From Lycorma delicatula (Eukaryota > Arthropoda > Insecta > Hemiptera > Fulgoridae), in NCBI RefSeq assembly GCF_047948215.1, contig NC_134460.1:123145324-123209323 (forward strand): a stretch of 64,000 bases of DNA, in the 5' to 3' direction. How positions within the stretch are numbered: position 1 is the first letter of the stretch; every line of letters starts with the position of its first letter. Below, one piece after another: positions 22,602 through 34,173 of this stretch. The notes under the pieces are model-generated. The model ran no database searches. It had not been told where the DNA came from and was given only the letters and a program-made list of their open reading frames with translations. The position numbers and the translations under genes are program-made.

Positions 22602-23280
22602 TTTTTACTTCCTAGTACGAAGTAAAATGCGAAAAATTTCGGTTTTAAATTTCAACGGAAATATTCAGTTTGACCATCCCTGAATCCGTTTTGACTAGCA
22701 TCGGTGTGGTGTCTCTACGTACGTACCTATGTATTTCTCATAACTCAAAAACGATTAGCCGTAGGATGTTAAATTGGATTTAGGACTATTGAAACATCTA
22801 GTTGTGCAGCTCCCCTTGTGATTACAATAGACTGGACCAAAAGTATCCAAAAGAGCCCAAAATCCAAAAAATCTGGATTTTGGACTTTTTCTTAACAACA
22901 GTAATAAGCCCTCATTAAGAGATTTTCAACGATATATCATAACTGGTACTTATTTTCATCGGTTCCAGAGTTACAATCAAATAAAATTTTAATTAATGAA
23001 AGATTTGGATCTTACAAGGGGAAAACATATCGGTTCGAATAAGATTTCATCACCTTTTTTTAACTTTTTTTTTTAATTCAAATATATTGATTTATTAATA
23101 ATTAATATTAACCTCTGATAGTAAAAAAAAATTACGATAAATAATAATTCAATAACAATAAAAAAAAAATCAGTTTATTAATGAAATTAAATTTTATGTA
23201 CTTTTAATTTTAAAAAGATGTGTATATGTAATTTAATAGGCGCACAAGGAAGACATGTGGTTTTCACATCAGATTTTTTT
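22602..23280 (-). repeat. Family F repeat, copy 4
   Basis: An inverted copy that begins with TTTTTACTTCCTAGTACGAA and ends at CACAAGGAAGACATG with CACATCAGATTTTTTT. On the minus strand the family order is complete, including the internal hairpin, CGATTAGCCGTAGGATGTT and the tRNA-B-box-like GGTTCGAA. Confidence 0.92.
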
Positions 23281-24950
23281 AGAATAAGTAACCAATTTTT
23301 TAGCCTATAATGCACATTTATAAACAAATAACACAATGAATATCTTGTACATTCTAAATTTTTATTAATTTCAGCCCCAGTCCAGAGATATGTCTATTGA
23401 CCCTTTTTTGAGATCCCAAACTGCAAACTTTAAAACATAAATGCTCTATTTATACGCGATATTTGAAAATATTTAGCCGAACCAATTCAGAGTTATTAAT
23501 CCAAATAAATGTTAGCAACTAGTAGTATTTTTCCCCCCCTCCTTTTTTTCATTCCTCTTTTTTTATGACTTATTGAATCCAAAATACAAAAAAAGGTACA
23601 GTAAAAATATGATTTTTCGGTACGTTATTTAAGTTTCCATTATTTGTAACGTATATTTTACTGACGGGGAAGTAACAATATTTAACTGGCGCGTTCTCTT
23701 TCAAGTTAAGGTCAATATCAGTAAATGCATTATTTGCGTTAATTACTATGCCATTATTGTTTGTTTTCCTCTCTATGTCCAAAATTAATGATATTTTTTT
23801 ACCTATCAATTACTTTTTTATAAAAATTGTATTGATGACAGAATTGAAAACGTAATTTTGTACTTTTTCAATAAAATACATATCTTTTTTATTTGTTTCA
23901 TTGTAAATTTTTAAATTATTTCATTAATAGTTATCAGGAATTTATTTTAAATAAATTTAAATAATTAATATTTCTATATAGTTAATTTTAAATGTTAGTT
24001 ATGATTAATTCTGAATGTTAGCTTCTATTATTTATTTTTAGATGAAAAAGATTATTTCCTTTTTAAATGATGATTTTCATCATAATCCGAATAGATAAAT
24101 GTAAAGAAATATACTTAAACTATACAGAAAAATTACCTTATATTTAATACCTAGACAAATAAATTTCTTATTTGTATTTAGATAGATCTGGTTAAATGTA
24201 ACTAGAAAGTATATGTAACATAAAAATTACTATTAGTAATGTAATAATAATTAAAAGAATTAAGATGGGCTTTTTTTATAATAAAAGAATTTTTACCTTA
24301 ATATAAGGTGGACCCAATAATTTTCTATATCAAGGTTTCTGTATTGCGCGATAGAATCTTTAAATCGTTAGGATGAAATATTTCATGGCATCATAAAAAA
24401 AAATGATTTACTGCCTTTCGGCAGGATTAAGTCATTAGTCATAGTTCTTCTATTGTATTCTAAAAAAAATGTACTCATTATATGAAATAACTAAAAGGGT
24501 TTACCGCAAATAAATCATCACTTTTATAGATGGCAAACCATCTGCCTTACAAAGGACTTCAAAATAATCTAATTTTTTTGGTTATAAGAAGCTTAATTAC
24601 ATTAACATACGTACCTCTCCACAATGCTATTGTATAATAATGCATTATGAATTGAAATAAAGCTTAATAAATCGTTTTTAAAGTTTTAGTATTAAAGGCT
24701 TTGTTTAATTTTATAAGTAATTATAATAAATATCTATTGTCTCCTCTATACCAGTTTTTAGTGTATATCCCAGTTCATAATGGAATTCATATAAACAAAG
24801 AGGTATTTACAGGATGATGTCGTTTTTCATAGTTATTTTTTTAATAAATTATTATTTTTATTTTTTTAATAACAGGAGACAGCTAATAAACTGACGGCAG
24901 ATTTTTACAATAAGAGTTGAGTCAGCTATAAAGCTAAACTACAACACTAC
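23281..24950. other. A+T-rich stretch without recognisable gene
   Basis: No domain or repeat is recognised. There are two short frames without features (for example minus strand 23809-23570). Confidence 0.5.
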
Positions 24951-24954
24951 ATAA

Positions 24955-25660
24955 CAGTAATTTACCCAGAAGCCTTTATACGCAAGCGACTGTTTAGAAA
25001 AATTTAATGTAAGAAATCTTTTAAAAGAAGAAAAAAGAATCTTAAGGAACATTTTTAGACTCAAAAGGACAGAGGAATGTCAGACGGTAAATTCTAACAA
25101 AGAAATTTACCAAGAAATGAAAAGTTTAGAAACTGAAATGAGCAAAAAAAGAATAACGTTTTTGTCATATTTATAGAATGAGTGACAATAGACTTACAAA
25201 ACAATTATTTTAATTTTGTAAAGATAAAAAACCAAAATAGGGTGGCTCTGGGAAGTAATCAAAGATTTGGAAAAATTAAATAAAAATTGGAAAAAAATAA
25301 TAAATAGAATAGAGATTCGAAAAACAATTGAGGATTTCAAATTAAAACCGTCAACCTCCGTGGCAGGGTGGTAGCGTTTCGACCTTTCATCTAGAGGTCC
25401 CGGGTTCGAATTCCGGTCTGGCATGACATCTTTCATACGCTACATAATTCCATTTCCATATCTCACATATAAGCTTCAAGCTTACGTGACGTGATCATTA
25501 AGAAAAAACCTAGATGGAAAGGAAAAACTAAAGAACAGCTCCAGAAAATTAGAGAAAAATAAAAAGAAGCACTCTTGAATAGAAAGAAAAAGTACTGGAA
25601 ACAACAGGAAGAAGATGAAGAAATAGGAGATGCAACGAGATCTAAAAAGGTGTAATCAAA
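24955..25660 (+). pseudogene. RTE-like LINE RT C-terminal remnant carrying a SINE-A insertion
   Basis: Read from about 24968: PEALYASDCLEKFNVRNLLK, EEKRILRNIFRLKRTEECQT, NKEIYQEMKSLETEMSKKRI, TFLSYL. This matches the PEALYASECL...ERKILRKIxGP...ELYxEVExI...IRKRRxxFYGHL region of insect RTE-like LINEs. A second stretch reads TKIGWLWEVIKDLEKLNKNW and INRIEIRKTIEDFKLK up to 25346. A SINE-A then interrupts, and the basic tail KPRWKGKTKEQLQKIREK follows. The same tail, uninterrupted, is present on the minus strand at 30035-29735. Stops are scattered. The catalytic RT core is not present. Confidence 0.8.
25348..25498 (+). mobile_element. tRNA-derived SINE-A, copy 2, nested in LINE remnant
   Basis: CCTCCGTGGCAGGGTGGTAG (A-box-like) and GGTCCCGGGTTCGAATTCCG (B box) sit in a tRNA-like head. 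A tail with CATTTCCATATCTCACA and CAAGCTTACGTGACGTGATC follows. The short ATTAA(A/G)A at both edges (25341-25347 and 25497-25503) fits a target-site duplication. It splits the LINE coding relic in two. Confidence 0.85.
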
Positions 25661-26495
25661 GAAGAAGTAATAATTTTCATGCTTATTGATTCAAGGCCGG
25701 AAAACGTGTTTATATACATAAATAAATTTAAATTCCGCTTTTCCGACGCATTTATTAGGCAACATTTGAATGAAGAAGTAACTGTGTAATTTATTCAGTT
25801 TCTAAATGTCAAATATTCGGAGCATCTCATATGATTCCCACGAATATTTTAAAAGTTAAACGCATGCATTTGTCATGAATAATATTTTCAACAATTATGA
25901 TTTCTTTTAATAGATATATAACAATAAAATATATATTTTTTTTTAATATTACTGTAATTTAATTTTTCTTTTATCAAGGAATTTATTATTTTTTATTTAG
26001 AGCTTATTAATATAAATTTAATTAATTATTGTAATAATTAATATTTCTTTCAATAAAATTAATAAAATAAAATGAGTTCAGTTTATTTCAATAATCAAAG
26101 ACAATTAACAAGCATATCACCCAAACACGATACCGTCCTTTCTGATTTAGTTACGTAAAAGAAATTGGTAGTTTCCAAACATCTAATTGAACTAAAATAA
26201 AGGGGTACACTTTTATAAGAAAAAAGACTTCAAAAATTGAAAAAAAAAAATAGGTCCAAAATTATATTTTTACTAGGTTATTATTTATTTATTTTAAAAA
26301 CAAATGTTAAAATATTGAAGTAAAATGTAATTCCTGTAGTAGACAGATTGTTATTCGTTAAAAAGGGATAGTAAGTATTTTTTAACTAAATCTGCTGTCA
26401 GTAGTTAAGAACAGGTAATACAGGTACCATCCTATATTCTGATAAAATCATTTATCCTCTGATAGATCATTTTCCAGCATGATCGGTAACTTCAC
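25661..26495. other. A+T-rich stretch without recognisable gene
   Basis: Nothing supported is visible between the LINE remnant and the next transposase relic. Confidence 0.5.
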
Positions 26496-26499
26496 ACTT

Positions 26500-26790
26500 T
26501 TCTCTAGTAGTTGTACAAGGTGACTTGACGTGGTAGACCTATCAACTGATCTCCAAGGATGCCTGACTTAACACCTCTGGACTACTACTTGTGAGGCCAT
26601 TTGAAATCATTAGCATAAGAACAAAAGTGTAGAGATGGTTAGCGTTTAGAATTCTCAGTGTGTTACAACTAATATAAAACGATTTTGTTGAAATACGAAA
26701 AGGCACCAAAAACATGGTGCAGTAGAGTAATGTATCCGCTGTGGCGGAGGACATTTTAAGCAATTTACTTAATTACTTCTAAGTCAGTTT
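26500..26790 (+). pseudogene. Tc1/mariner-type transposase C-terminal fragment
   Basis: GRPINWSPRMPDLTPLDYYL is followed by a stop (26587-26589) and GHLKSLA. This is the block around the third catalytic acidic residue of an abundant insect transposase family (x-W-P-P-R-S-P-D-L-T-P-L-D-F-F-L-W-G). The Asp residues of PDLTPLD are present, and the Trp after L is replaced by the stop. The downstream frame decays through KYEKAPKTWCSRVMYPLWRR and ends near 26770. No upstream catalytic domain is visible, so this is a 3' relic. An element-end-like sequence follows at 27.18 kb. Confidence 0.85.
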
Positions 26791-27169
26791 TATTTATTTT
26801 TTCTATTTATTATTTTATTAAAATATTTACGTATTTTGTGTTATAATACTGAAAATTTTGTTACGTTAACATCCAGTTAAAATCTGCTACATTCTGATAT
26901 GTTTTGTTTAAAATAAAATTCAAAATTCTTATTTTTTTATTTAGTTTCTGGGAATTTTATTCATACCATTCATACCTATTTTACAAAGATATTTCAGGCC
27001 AAACACAAAATAGTATGTTTTAGGACCCCAAGCTTTTATATTTTACCCCAGATTTCTTAAAAACGACTAAAAATACAGTTCTGAACCTACTTTTTTCAAA
27101 TTTTCAAGCCAGATTTCATAGAAAATTATTCTTTAATTTTGGTCCCAATAAGAACAGTCTGGTTTAATT

Positions 27170-27450
27170 TTACTGAAGGCGCTAAAATCAGAGCGAAATG
27201 TTTCGCCAGCTGACACTCGTTAACGAAGATTTTCCGGACGTATGTTTATACAAACGTTCTTAGTTTTCATGACTAGAACATGTCTTGAAAATTGCTACAT
27301 TTTTCGTGAATAACTCTGTATTTATATACTGAGTGATTCAGAAGCAAAGGGAAGTAATTTTGGAAAAACGTTCATACATACGTATGTCCGAAAACGCTTT
27401 TTTATCTAGTGACAGATAGCGAAAAATTTCGCCGAAATTTTATTCTCCTG
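27170..27450. repeat. Transposon-end-like sequence of the Tc-type family
   Basis: The order CGAAATGTTTCGCCAGCTGA, CACTCGTTAACGAAGATTTT, CGGACGTATGTTTATA matches, in reverse, 18950-19090 and 51020-51190, and more loosely 28990-29115 and 62345-62480. A second, partial version follows at 27380-27450. These look like terminal regions of the transposase family found nearby. The exact terminus is not determined. Confidence 0.55.
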
Positions 27451-27904
27451 GTGAAATGAGTTAATGAAATTAATTTCGAAGCATAACAGTTAATACTGAT
27501 TGACAAACTAATTTTTCAAAGGTGTAAATTTATTGTACTAAATACTGCTGTTTTTAATTTTTACAAATTCACAACATTTTTCTGCTGTTTTATTTCGTTT
27601 TTAAAAATAAAAGTTGACCCTTTTTTTTGTTTTTAATGGACATTATTAATCAATTTTCTTAGAATTAAATTTTCTATAAGTTTTCATAATAAAAATTTAC
27701 GGATTTATTAGGGTTTAACAAAATACTTTTAACTTAAAGAAACACGTTTTTGTCATATAATATTTTGTTGGATATCATATATACTATGGGAGATACAGTT
27801 CTGGGCCTGTTTTGTTTAATTTTACAGGTCAAAAAACATAATAAACCATAAATTTTATTCCTTTCATAACGCCTTAAAAATTTCAGTACAACCTCATTTC
27901 ATCG

Positions 27905-28035
27905 GATTAACTGAGATTTTTCTTTTTCCGTTTAGCTTCTGGAACCACCGTAAGGTATTACTTCCGAGAATGATATGTGGGAATGTAAATGACGTGTAGT
28001 CTTTGTACAACAATTTCAGCCGAGGAGCAATTCGT
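27905..28035 (-). repeat. SINE-B fragment
   Basis: The minus strand of the GTTTAGCTTCTGG...TATTACTTCCGAG...GTGTAGTC segment matches the 3' half of SINE-B. The tRNA-like head is missing. Confidence 0.6.
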
Positions 28036-28375
28036 TGGTTGTGTAAACTATACACATTAAGTAATGCCGGAACACCAATTAATTTGCACTTCATTAATTA
28101 AACACTGCAATAAGTTATAATAATTTATGTTTTTAGTTAAGTTCACATTTTAAATATATATATTAAATATGTCTAGATAGAACAATAAAAATTTAGCGAT
28201 GTTGCTAATACATCTTAAAGGAAAGTAAATTTGTATAATTAATTTTAACAATAATAAACATTAGCTGGTTCATTAACAAATAAGAAGATGAAAGGAGATT
28301 TTTACATTAAGCAAAAGGGACAAAGAAAAAAAATGAAACTGAACAGTCTTGTAGTTTCAGTTCGACCATTCCTTC

Positions 28376-28668
28376 TTTCTTTTTTCTGTTTAGCCTCCGG
28401 TAACTATCGTTTAGATAATACTTCAGAGGATGAATGAGGATGATATGTATGAGTGTGAATGAAGTGTAGTCTTGTACATTCTCAGTTCGACCATACCTGA
28501 GAAGTGTAGTTAATTGAAACCCAACCACCAAAGAACATCGGTAACCACGATCTAGTATTCAAGTCCGTGTAAAAATAGCTGGCTTTACTAGGACTTGAAC
28601 GCTGGAACTCTCGACTTCCAAATCAGCTGATTTGGGAAGACGCATTCACCACTAGACCAACCCAGTTT
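28376..28668 (-). mobile_element. tRNA-derived SINE-B, near full length (minus)
   Basis: On the minus strand the head reads GGGTTGGTCTAGTGGTGAAT (A-box-like), GCGTCTTCCCAAATCAGCTG, then AGCGTTCAAGTCCTAGTAAA (B-box-like). A ~200-bp body follows with TACACTTCATTCACACTCAT, ACATATCATCCTCATTCATC and a GGAGGCTAAACAG 3' end. Other copies are at 28686, 28801, 35893 and 40735. It is a Pol III-type retroposon relic, not a working tRNA. Confidence 0.85.
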
Positions 28669-28685
28669 CAGTTCAACCATTCCTG

Positions 28686-28800
28686 GTCGAACTGAAACTG
28701 TACAAAACTACACTTCATTTACACTCATACATATCATCCTCTTCATCCTCTGAACTATTTGAACGGTAATTACCGGAGGCTAAACAGGAAAAAGAAGAAA
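28686..28800 (+). repeat. SINE-B 3' half (plus), abutting inverted copies
   Basis: It starts at GAACTGAAACTGTACAAAAC and ends at GGAGGCTAAACAGGAAAAAG. It lacks the tRNA-like head. It lies between two minus-oriented copies, producing an inverted repeat with 28376-28500. Confidence 0.85.
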
Positions 28801-28985
28801 GGTCGACCATTCCTGAGATGTGTGTGGTTAATTGAAACCAAACCACCAAAAACATCGGTATCCACGATCTAGTATTCAAATCCGTATAAAAGTAACTGCC
28901 TTTACTAGAATTTGAACCTTAGAATTCTCCACTTCGAAATTAGCTGATTTGCCATGACGAGTTAACCATTAAACCCGCCAGGTTG
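28801..28985 (-). repeat. SINE-B 5' half (minus)
   Basis: The minus strand has the tRNA-like head (GGGTTTAATGGTTAACTCGT near the 5' end) and the body as far as the ATCTCAGGAATGGTCGA junction. It is the part missing from the preceding plus-oriented piece, which suggests an inversion or an insertion event within one SINE. Confidence 0.75.
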
Positions 28986-28989
28986 GCTG

Positions 28990-29115
28990 GGTTAACCGAG
29001 ATCGGGGCGAAATTTTCCGCTAGTCGTAACTAGATAACAAAGCGTTTTCGGTCAAAGCTCTCCAATCAATTTCCAAATTATTTCCTTTTCCTTCTGAATC
29101 AGATGACCATATCGA
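28990..29115. repeat. Transposon-end-like sequence
   Basis: GCGAAATTTTCCGCTAGTCG, AACAAAGCGTTTTCGGTCAA and TTCTGAATCAGATGACC resemble the terminal text at 27380-27450 and 62440-62480. Confidence 0.5.
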
Positions 29116-29730
29116 AACATTTAAATAATTAATAAAAAAATAGAATCTATTTTTATTAATTACAAGTATTTTCATAAAAGAATAAATCTAAAACGGTTTA
29201 TAAATAGAATAAAAACATTTCAGTTTATTGCTACTTTAACGCGTATGTCAGTAAGTCTAAACAGTACAACAGTTTTGCGGTGTAATTTATAATTAGGTTT
29301 TATGTAGTAAAATTAATTTTGCATTCATAAATTATTTAGTAATGTGCAATTGCTTTATGTATGTACTCATTAAACATTGCAAAATAATATTGAGCTACAA
29401 ACTAAGTGAAGTGGTAATTAAAACAAAACACTCCAGTTGTGCTACTTTCTCATTTACCAAACGTTGAACGGTAATATCAAACTACTATGTCAACCTTTAC
29501 TCGTTTTGGATCGAGGTATAATCATTTTGTATATGCATATGTGTGTGTAATATACTTACGTTCACTGATGTTAAAACGGGAGGGGCTATTTATTTAGTGT
29601 GAGAGTTTAACAAGAGATTACGTAAACCTACATAATTGGTAATCAATACGCGAATCAAAAAAACATTGGTTCAAAAGTTTTTAAAAATTGAAAATATACG
29701 GTAACATGTTAAAGTGTATATACTAAACTA
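29116..29730. other. A+T-rich stretch without recognisable gene
   Basis: No supported feature is visible apart from GTGTGTG and ATATGCATATG-type simple sequence near 29530-29550. Confidence 0.5.
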
Positions 29731-29734
29731 CTAC

Positions 29735-30035
29735 TATAATAATAAGTACAATTTTGGGTCGTTTAAATAGAAAATAACCGTTAAAAATTGTTTAATTTTT
29801 AATTTCTTTGCATTTCTTTCTTCTTTTCCTGTTCTTTCGGTTGTTTCCCGTACTTTTTTCATTTTTCCTGAGAGTGCTTGTTTTTTCTCTTCTGTAAATT
29901 TTCTGGAGCAGTTCTTTGATTTTTTCTTTTCATCTCGTAGTTTGAAATCCTCCATTGTTTTTCAAAACTCTATTCTATCTATTATTTTTTTTTTTCAACT
30001 TATATTTAGTTTTTCGAAATCTTTATTTAATTCCT
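29735..30035 (-). pseudogene. RTE-like LINE C-terminal tail (minus)
   Basis: Minus-strand frames read LNKDFEKLNIS, IIDRIEF and then the open stretch MEDFKLRDEKKKSKNCSRKF, followed by a Lys/Glu-rich tail to about 29735. This is the same segment that is split by SINE-A at 25.3 kb (INRIEIRKTIEDFKLK). The tail is highly charged and has no domain. A stop and a run of A residues interrupt the upstream part. It helps to show that the SINE at 25.35 kb is a later insertion. Confidence 0.7.
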
Positions 30036-30220
30036 GGAGTAACGTATTTTTTTTTTGTTTTTTAAAAGTTAAACAATTTTTCTATGAATCTATTGTCATT
30101 AATTTTATAAATACGGGCAAAAAAATCTCGTGTGATAACATTTGAAAACTATTCCAAATCTGATATTTCATTTCAGTTTCAAACAAATATATTAACAATT
30201 TAAAAAAAAACTGAAATAGC

Positions 30221-30883
30221 TTTTTACTTCCTTGTAGGAACTAAAGGAAGTATTGTGAACATCCCTGACTAGTTTGAACATAAATGAACATTAAATGAAC
30301 ATCCATTTTGACTAGTTTCGGCGTGACGTCTGTACGTAGTACGTATTTATCTCGCATAACTAAAAAACGATTAGCCGTAGGATGTTTATATTTTATATGT
30401 AGGACGGTTGTAACGTGTAGCTGTGCACTTCCCTTTTTGATTGCAATCGACTTGACCAAAAAAGTCCCAAATCCAAAGAATTTGGATTTTGATCTTTTTC
30501 TTAACTGCAGTAATAAGACCTCATTCAGAGTTTTTCAACGATATGTCATTAGTGGTGCTTATTTTTATTGGTTATTGCCTAAAAAAATTTTAATTACTGA
30601 AATTATTCGGTTCGAATTCGACTTCAACTCCTTTTTTTTAATTTAAATATATAGATTCATTAATAATTATTAGCCTCCGACTATAAAAAAAAAACACTAC
30701 AGTAAATAATATTCAATAATAACAATAAAAAAAAATAAGAAAAAATATCAGTAGTTATTAATGAAATAAAATTTTATGTACTATGCACATAATTAAAATT
30801 TTATGTACAATACTTTTCATTTAAAAAAAAAATGTGTATATTTAATTTAATAGGCGTAGAAGGAAGTCTGCGGTGTCCAAATT

Positions 30884-30890
<7 letters not shown>
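30221..30890 (-). repeat. Family F repeat, copy 5
   Basis: This inverted copy begins with CTTTTTACTTCCTTGTAGGA and ends at GAAGGAAGTCTGCGGTGTCC. It contains CGGCGTGACGTCTGTACGTA, CGATTAGCCGTAGGATGTT and an internal hairpin (AATCCAAAGAATTTGGATTT). A ~27-nt T run follows at 30887-30913. Confidence 0.92.
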
Positions 30891-30914
<24 letters not shown>

Positions 30915-33120
30915 GATGATGGGATGGTGATGAATTCAAAACTTTACTCAAATTAATAAATTTAATATTTTGGGAAAAATAAATCACTTACACCAAGTCA
31001 ATATGTTAAAAAAAAACCAAACATTTTTAAAAAGTAACAAATTTTCAATTAGTTTTTTTTTATTTTTTAACAAAAGAAGTTTGAATTATATTATTTTCAA
31101 TAGAAATATGTAAGTTAAATAAAACACTCACAAGATATCTTTCCACCAATCAAGTTAACTTCTTAAAATGTAGTCAGCCACAAACACCGTAACACATTTT
31201 ACGATTAAGTAAAACCGTTTCCTGAGAAAAAATTTAAAAGTAAACAGTTGTGTTAAAAAATACAATGATAAATATAAAAAGGGTATTTTCCCCGGAAACC
31301 AAAAAAACATCAAGAAATATAAAAATGTGAAGCACTTCTTTCTAACTGTAAGCAATTCTTTCTCTTTTCTATTTACTTGAATAACAAATAAGATTAAAGT
31401 ATTTTAAAATCGCACTGGGAACCACAGCTTAATGAAATTATTATTTTTATTAATATATTTATGTATTTAAGATAAATTTTATTGACTGACTGGCTAGAGT
31501 GAATCATAAAATTACAAATCAATACGCGAGTTTTAAGAAATCACTGAATCACTTAACCTAAGTAGGCGAACTTTAGAAGGTACGTTGTTTTTATAACGTA
31601 GACTAAGGAAGAATTTTGAAAGAAAGCGGGAAAAATATTATTTAGACTTTTCTTTAAAAACAACGCGTATTTTATCATTTTCAAAAAACTAATTTGGCAA
31701 GTGGAAAACGTGGGTCAAATTTTTTAACAGAAATTCTATATTTAAGGAACTGAACGTGTTACCGTCGAGAAAATTAGTAATTAGACACTTCTTTAAATGT
31801 TAAAAATATAACGTTTTTACAAATTAAAAAAAAATCTTATTTGAGAGTGGAATGTTTTTCATCAAACTATATTACAGTCATAAAAATAGGCATTTGAACA
31901 TCTCTTTGTAAAAAAGGGCACACGTTTCACCATTTTTCATAATTTAATTTGAGGGGCAATGAGATACACCAAACTGTTGTATGAAAATCCTAAATCTCAA
32001 CCATATGTAATGAATAATGATTGTATACTAGAAGAAGACTGCGGTTGTCCAGACCTAACCGAGCGGGGCCAAGGGAAGTTGTGTTTATTCTGCGAATACC
32101 TCTTATACCAGTAGAATATCTTTTTGTATTCAAAAGACTTCAGTTTCCCATAAAGCTTTGTTTCTTAATGTTTCAATTAATAAGACCCAGATTCTGAAGA
32201 TGGTAGGAAGTAACTTAACGGAATGTGATTGCTTCTCTCATGGACAGTTTTTAAAGAACAAGGGTAATTAAACCAGATATATATTATAAATCATCAGAAA
32301 TTTTTTACAAAAATAAAACAATATAATATTAAAAAAACCTTTTGTTAGAGGATTATTCATAAGTTCAATAATTAATTAAATTTATATTAATTATGATTTA
32401 AAAAAATAAATACCTTGATTAATAATAGCTTGAAGAAATTAAAGAATTAGTTATTTTTAATCGATTTTTTTTTATATTAGAAAGAATAAGTTTAAAAAGA
32501 AGAATTTAGAACTTAGAATTAGAAACGGAAAAATTAAATTATAAACTCCGACAACCAACAGCTGCAAGGGAACTATAATTATAGGCTGCGGTTAAGTTAT
32601 ACAGTAACACTCTAAAAACATAAAAGTTAAGATATTCTACGGTAACATTTGTAACAAGGAGAACAGAAGGGAAATATTTGATTGTGTTAAAATGAAAAGG
32701 GCGAGAAACGCAGTGACAGAACACATTTAAAATGAGCGAAATTAGATTATTTTATAAGCCTTATTAAATTTTCCTTTATTGAAATATCGTACATATAATT
32801 TGAAATTTTTATTAAATTTGCTAAACAAACAAATAAAAATTTAATTTCTTTACCCTTTTATGATTTTATTAGTATATACTTTTACCCTCAGAAAAAAAGT
32901 TTTCCTTTATTTTTTCTTCAAAATTTGTCCTTATGAAAAGTTTTAACAGCTAGCGATTTCGTATTACGTTAAAAAATTGAACTATATAAAAAAAAAACAA
33001 AAAAAACTGTTAAGATTTTGTTTCATTTTCTACCTATTTGTAAACTCATTATAATTTAAAAGTTAGTGTTGCCTGTTTCAAGCAGATACTCATGAGACAC
33101 AATATCTACAGTTGGAGTTT
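30915..33120. other. A+T-rich region without recognisable gene
   Basis: No TE domain is recognised. Short frames (for example minus strand 31355-31155 and 32724-32539) have no features. The 32030-32110 segment is less A+T-rich but unidentified. Confidence 0.5.
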
Positions 33121-33249
33121 TCCCGTGCGGAAGATGCTACAGTAAATGAACGACAGAATCAACATGGATTTTGTCCTAAGTGATTTCATTACGTCATATG
33201 CCGCTCTGTTTACCTTGATTGTAACACCGCAATTATCAGCATCATATCC

Positions 33250-33430
33250 CGTAAGAGATAAAAAGAAAAAAAAATCAACATACATGGCATTTATAGACCT
33301 ACAAAAGACATTCGATAACGTAGACTGGAATAAAATGTTCAGCATTTTAATAATTTTATTCGCAAAATAAGATGCAAAAAGATTTAGGAAATCATTGAAA
33401 TTTGCAGAGGAAGTATCGCACTGCTCATTT
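33250..33430 (+). pseudogene. LINE reverse transcriptase motif A fragment
   Basis: Within an open frame (33146-33370) the stretch STYMAFIDLQKTFDNVDWNK matches RT motif A of RTE-like insect LINEs (F-I-D-L-x-K-A-F-D-x-V-D-W). The catalytic Asp codon falls within GACCTACAA near 33295-33303. Upstream text up to 33240 has no clear match. Downstream the frame ends and the related NLQRKYRTAHF-like text survives in another frame. It is only a short internal shard. Confidence 0.7.
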
Positions 33431-33559
33431 CATTATGATTAGATTAATTAATGCAAAACGTGTTCGAGATGAGTTCCGAGTCGAGCGACTGAAAATCACA
33501 AAGAACACCAGAATTTACATTTGTAAGGAATTTAAACGTCGTTTTTACCGGAAAGTAGT

Positions 33560-33870
33560 ACTTTTTTAGATCCTATTATAACTTAAGGTGAAACTTAGAT
33601 TCATTATTTTGAGCCAGAATCCAAACGTCAACGTATCGAATGCAAACATCCGAGTTCATCCACCAGAATACATTTTAAACGCGTCAGCCGGTAAAGTGAT
33701 AATAATGGTGTTTTGGGACTATAAAGGTCCAATTTATTGCGATTATTTAGAAGAAAAATGTACAATAAAGAAGAAGTACTGCTGTGACTCGCTAAAAAAT
33801 AAAGGGAAATCCTCAATAAGGAGGAAATGTCCTAGTTCTCTCTCAAAATGTGTAATTCTTGTTATGAACA
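33560..33870 (+). pseudogene. mariner-type transposase fragment
   Basis: Reading from about 33569: DPIIT, stop, GET, stop, IHYFEPESKRQRIECKHPSS. After a frame change it continues NASAGKVIIMVFWDYKGPIY, CDYLEEKCTI and RRKCPSSLS. This is the classic mariner block (TGDETWIHxxxPESKRQSxxWxHPSSP...PSAGKVMxxVFWDxxGxIxxDYL). The codon at the place of the first catalytic Asp is GGT (Gly) at 33587-33589, with stop codons at 33584-33586 and 33596-33598. The second Asp region (LLHDNARPH) has decayed. The DNA-binding domain is not visible. Confidence 0.88.
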
Positions 33871-34173
33871 TTAACATTCTTGTTATGAACACGAATATTT
33901 TACAGAAAAAAATGTAATCATAATACTATTATAATCCGTCATTGTATTTCCTTAGTCTAAAACAATTGTTCTTAATAAAACTAAAATCCAATTTAATTAA
34001 AACGTAACTAAATACGTAATTCAAAGATTATATTTTATAAAAATTTATTTAAAAAAATTAAATAATTTTAAAAGATAACATCTATTATTAAGGAATAGTA
34101 GTACACTAGATTAAAAATTGTTTTTATAAGAAAAAATTAATAAAATAATCATTAAAACAATACAATTATGATC

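Noticed and set aside
25348..25425. Possible functional tRNA genes at 25.35, 38.25 and 22.2 kb
   Set aside because: A and B boxes are present, but no convincing acceptor and anticodon stem pairing is evident. Each head is joined to the same non-tRNA tail, which fits a SINE.
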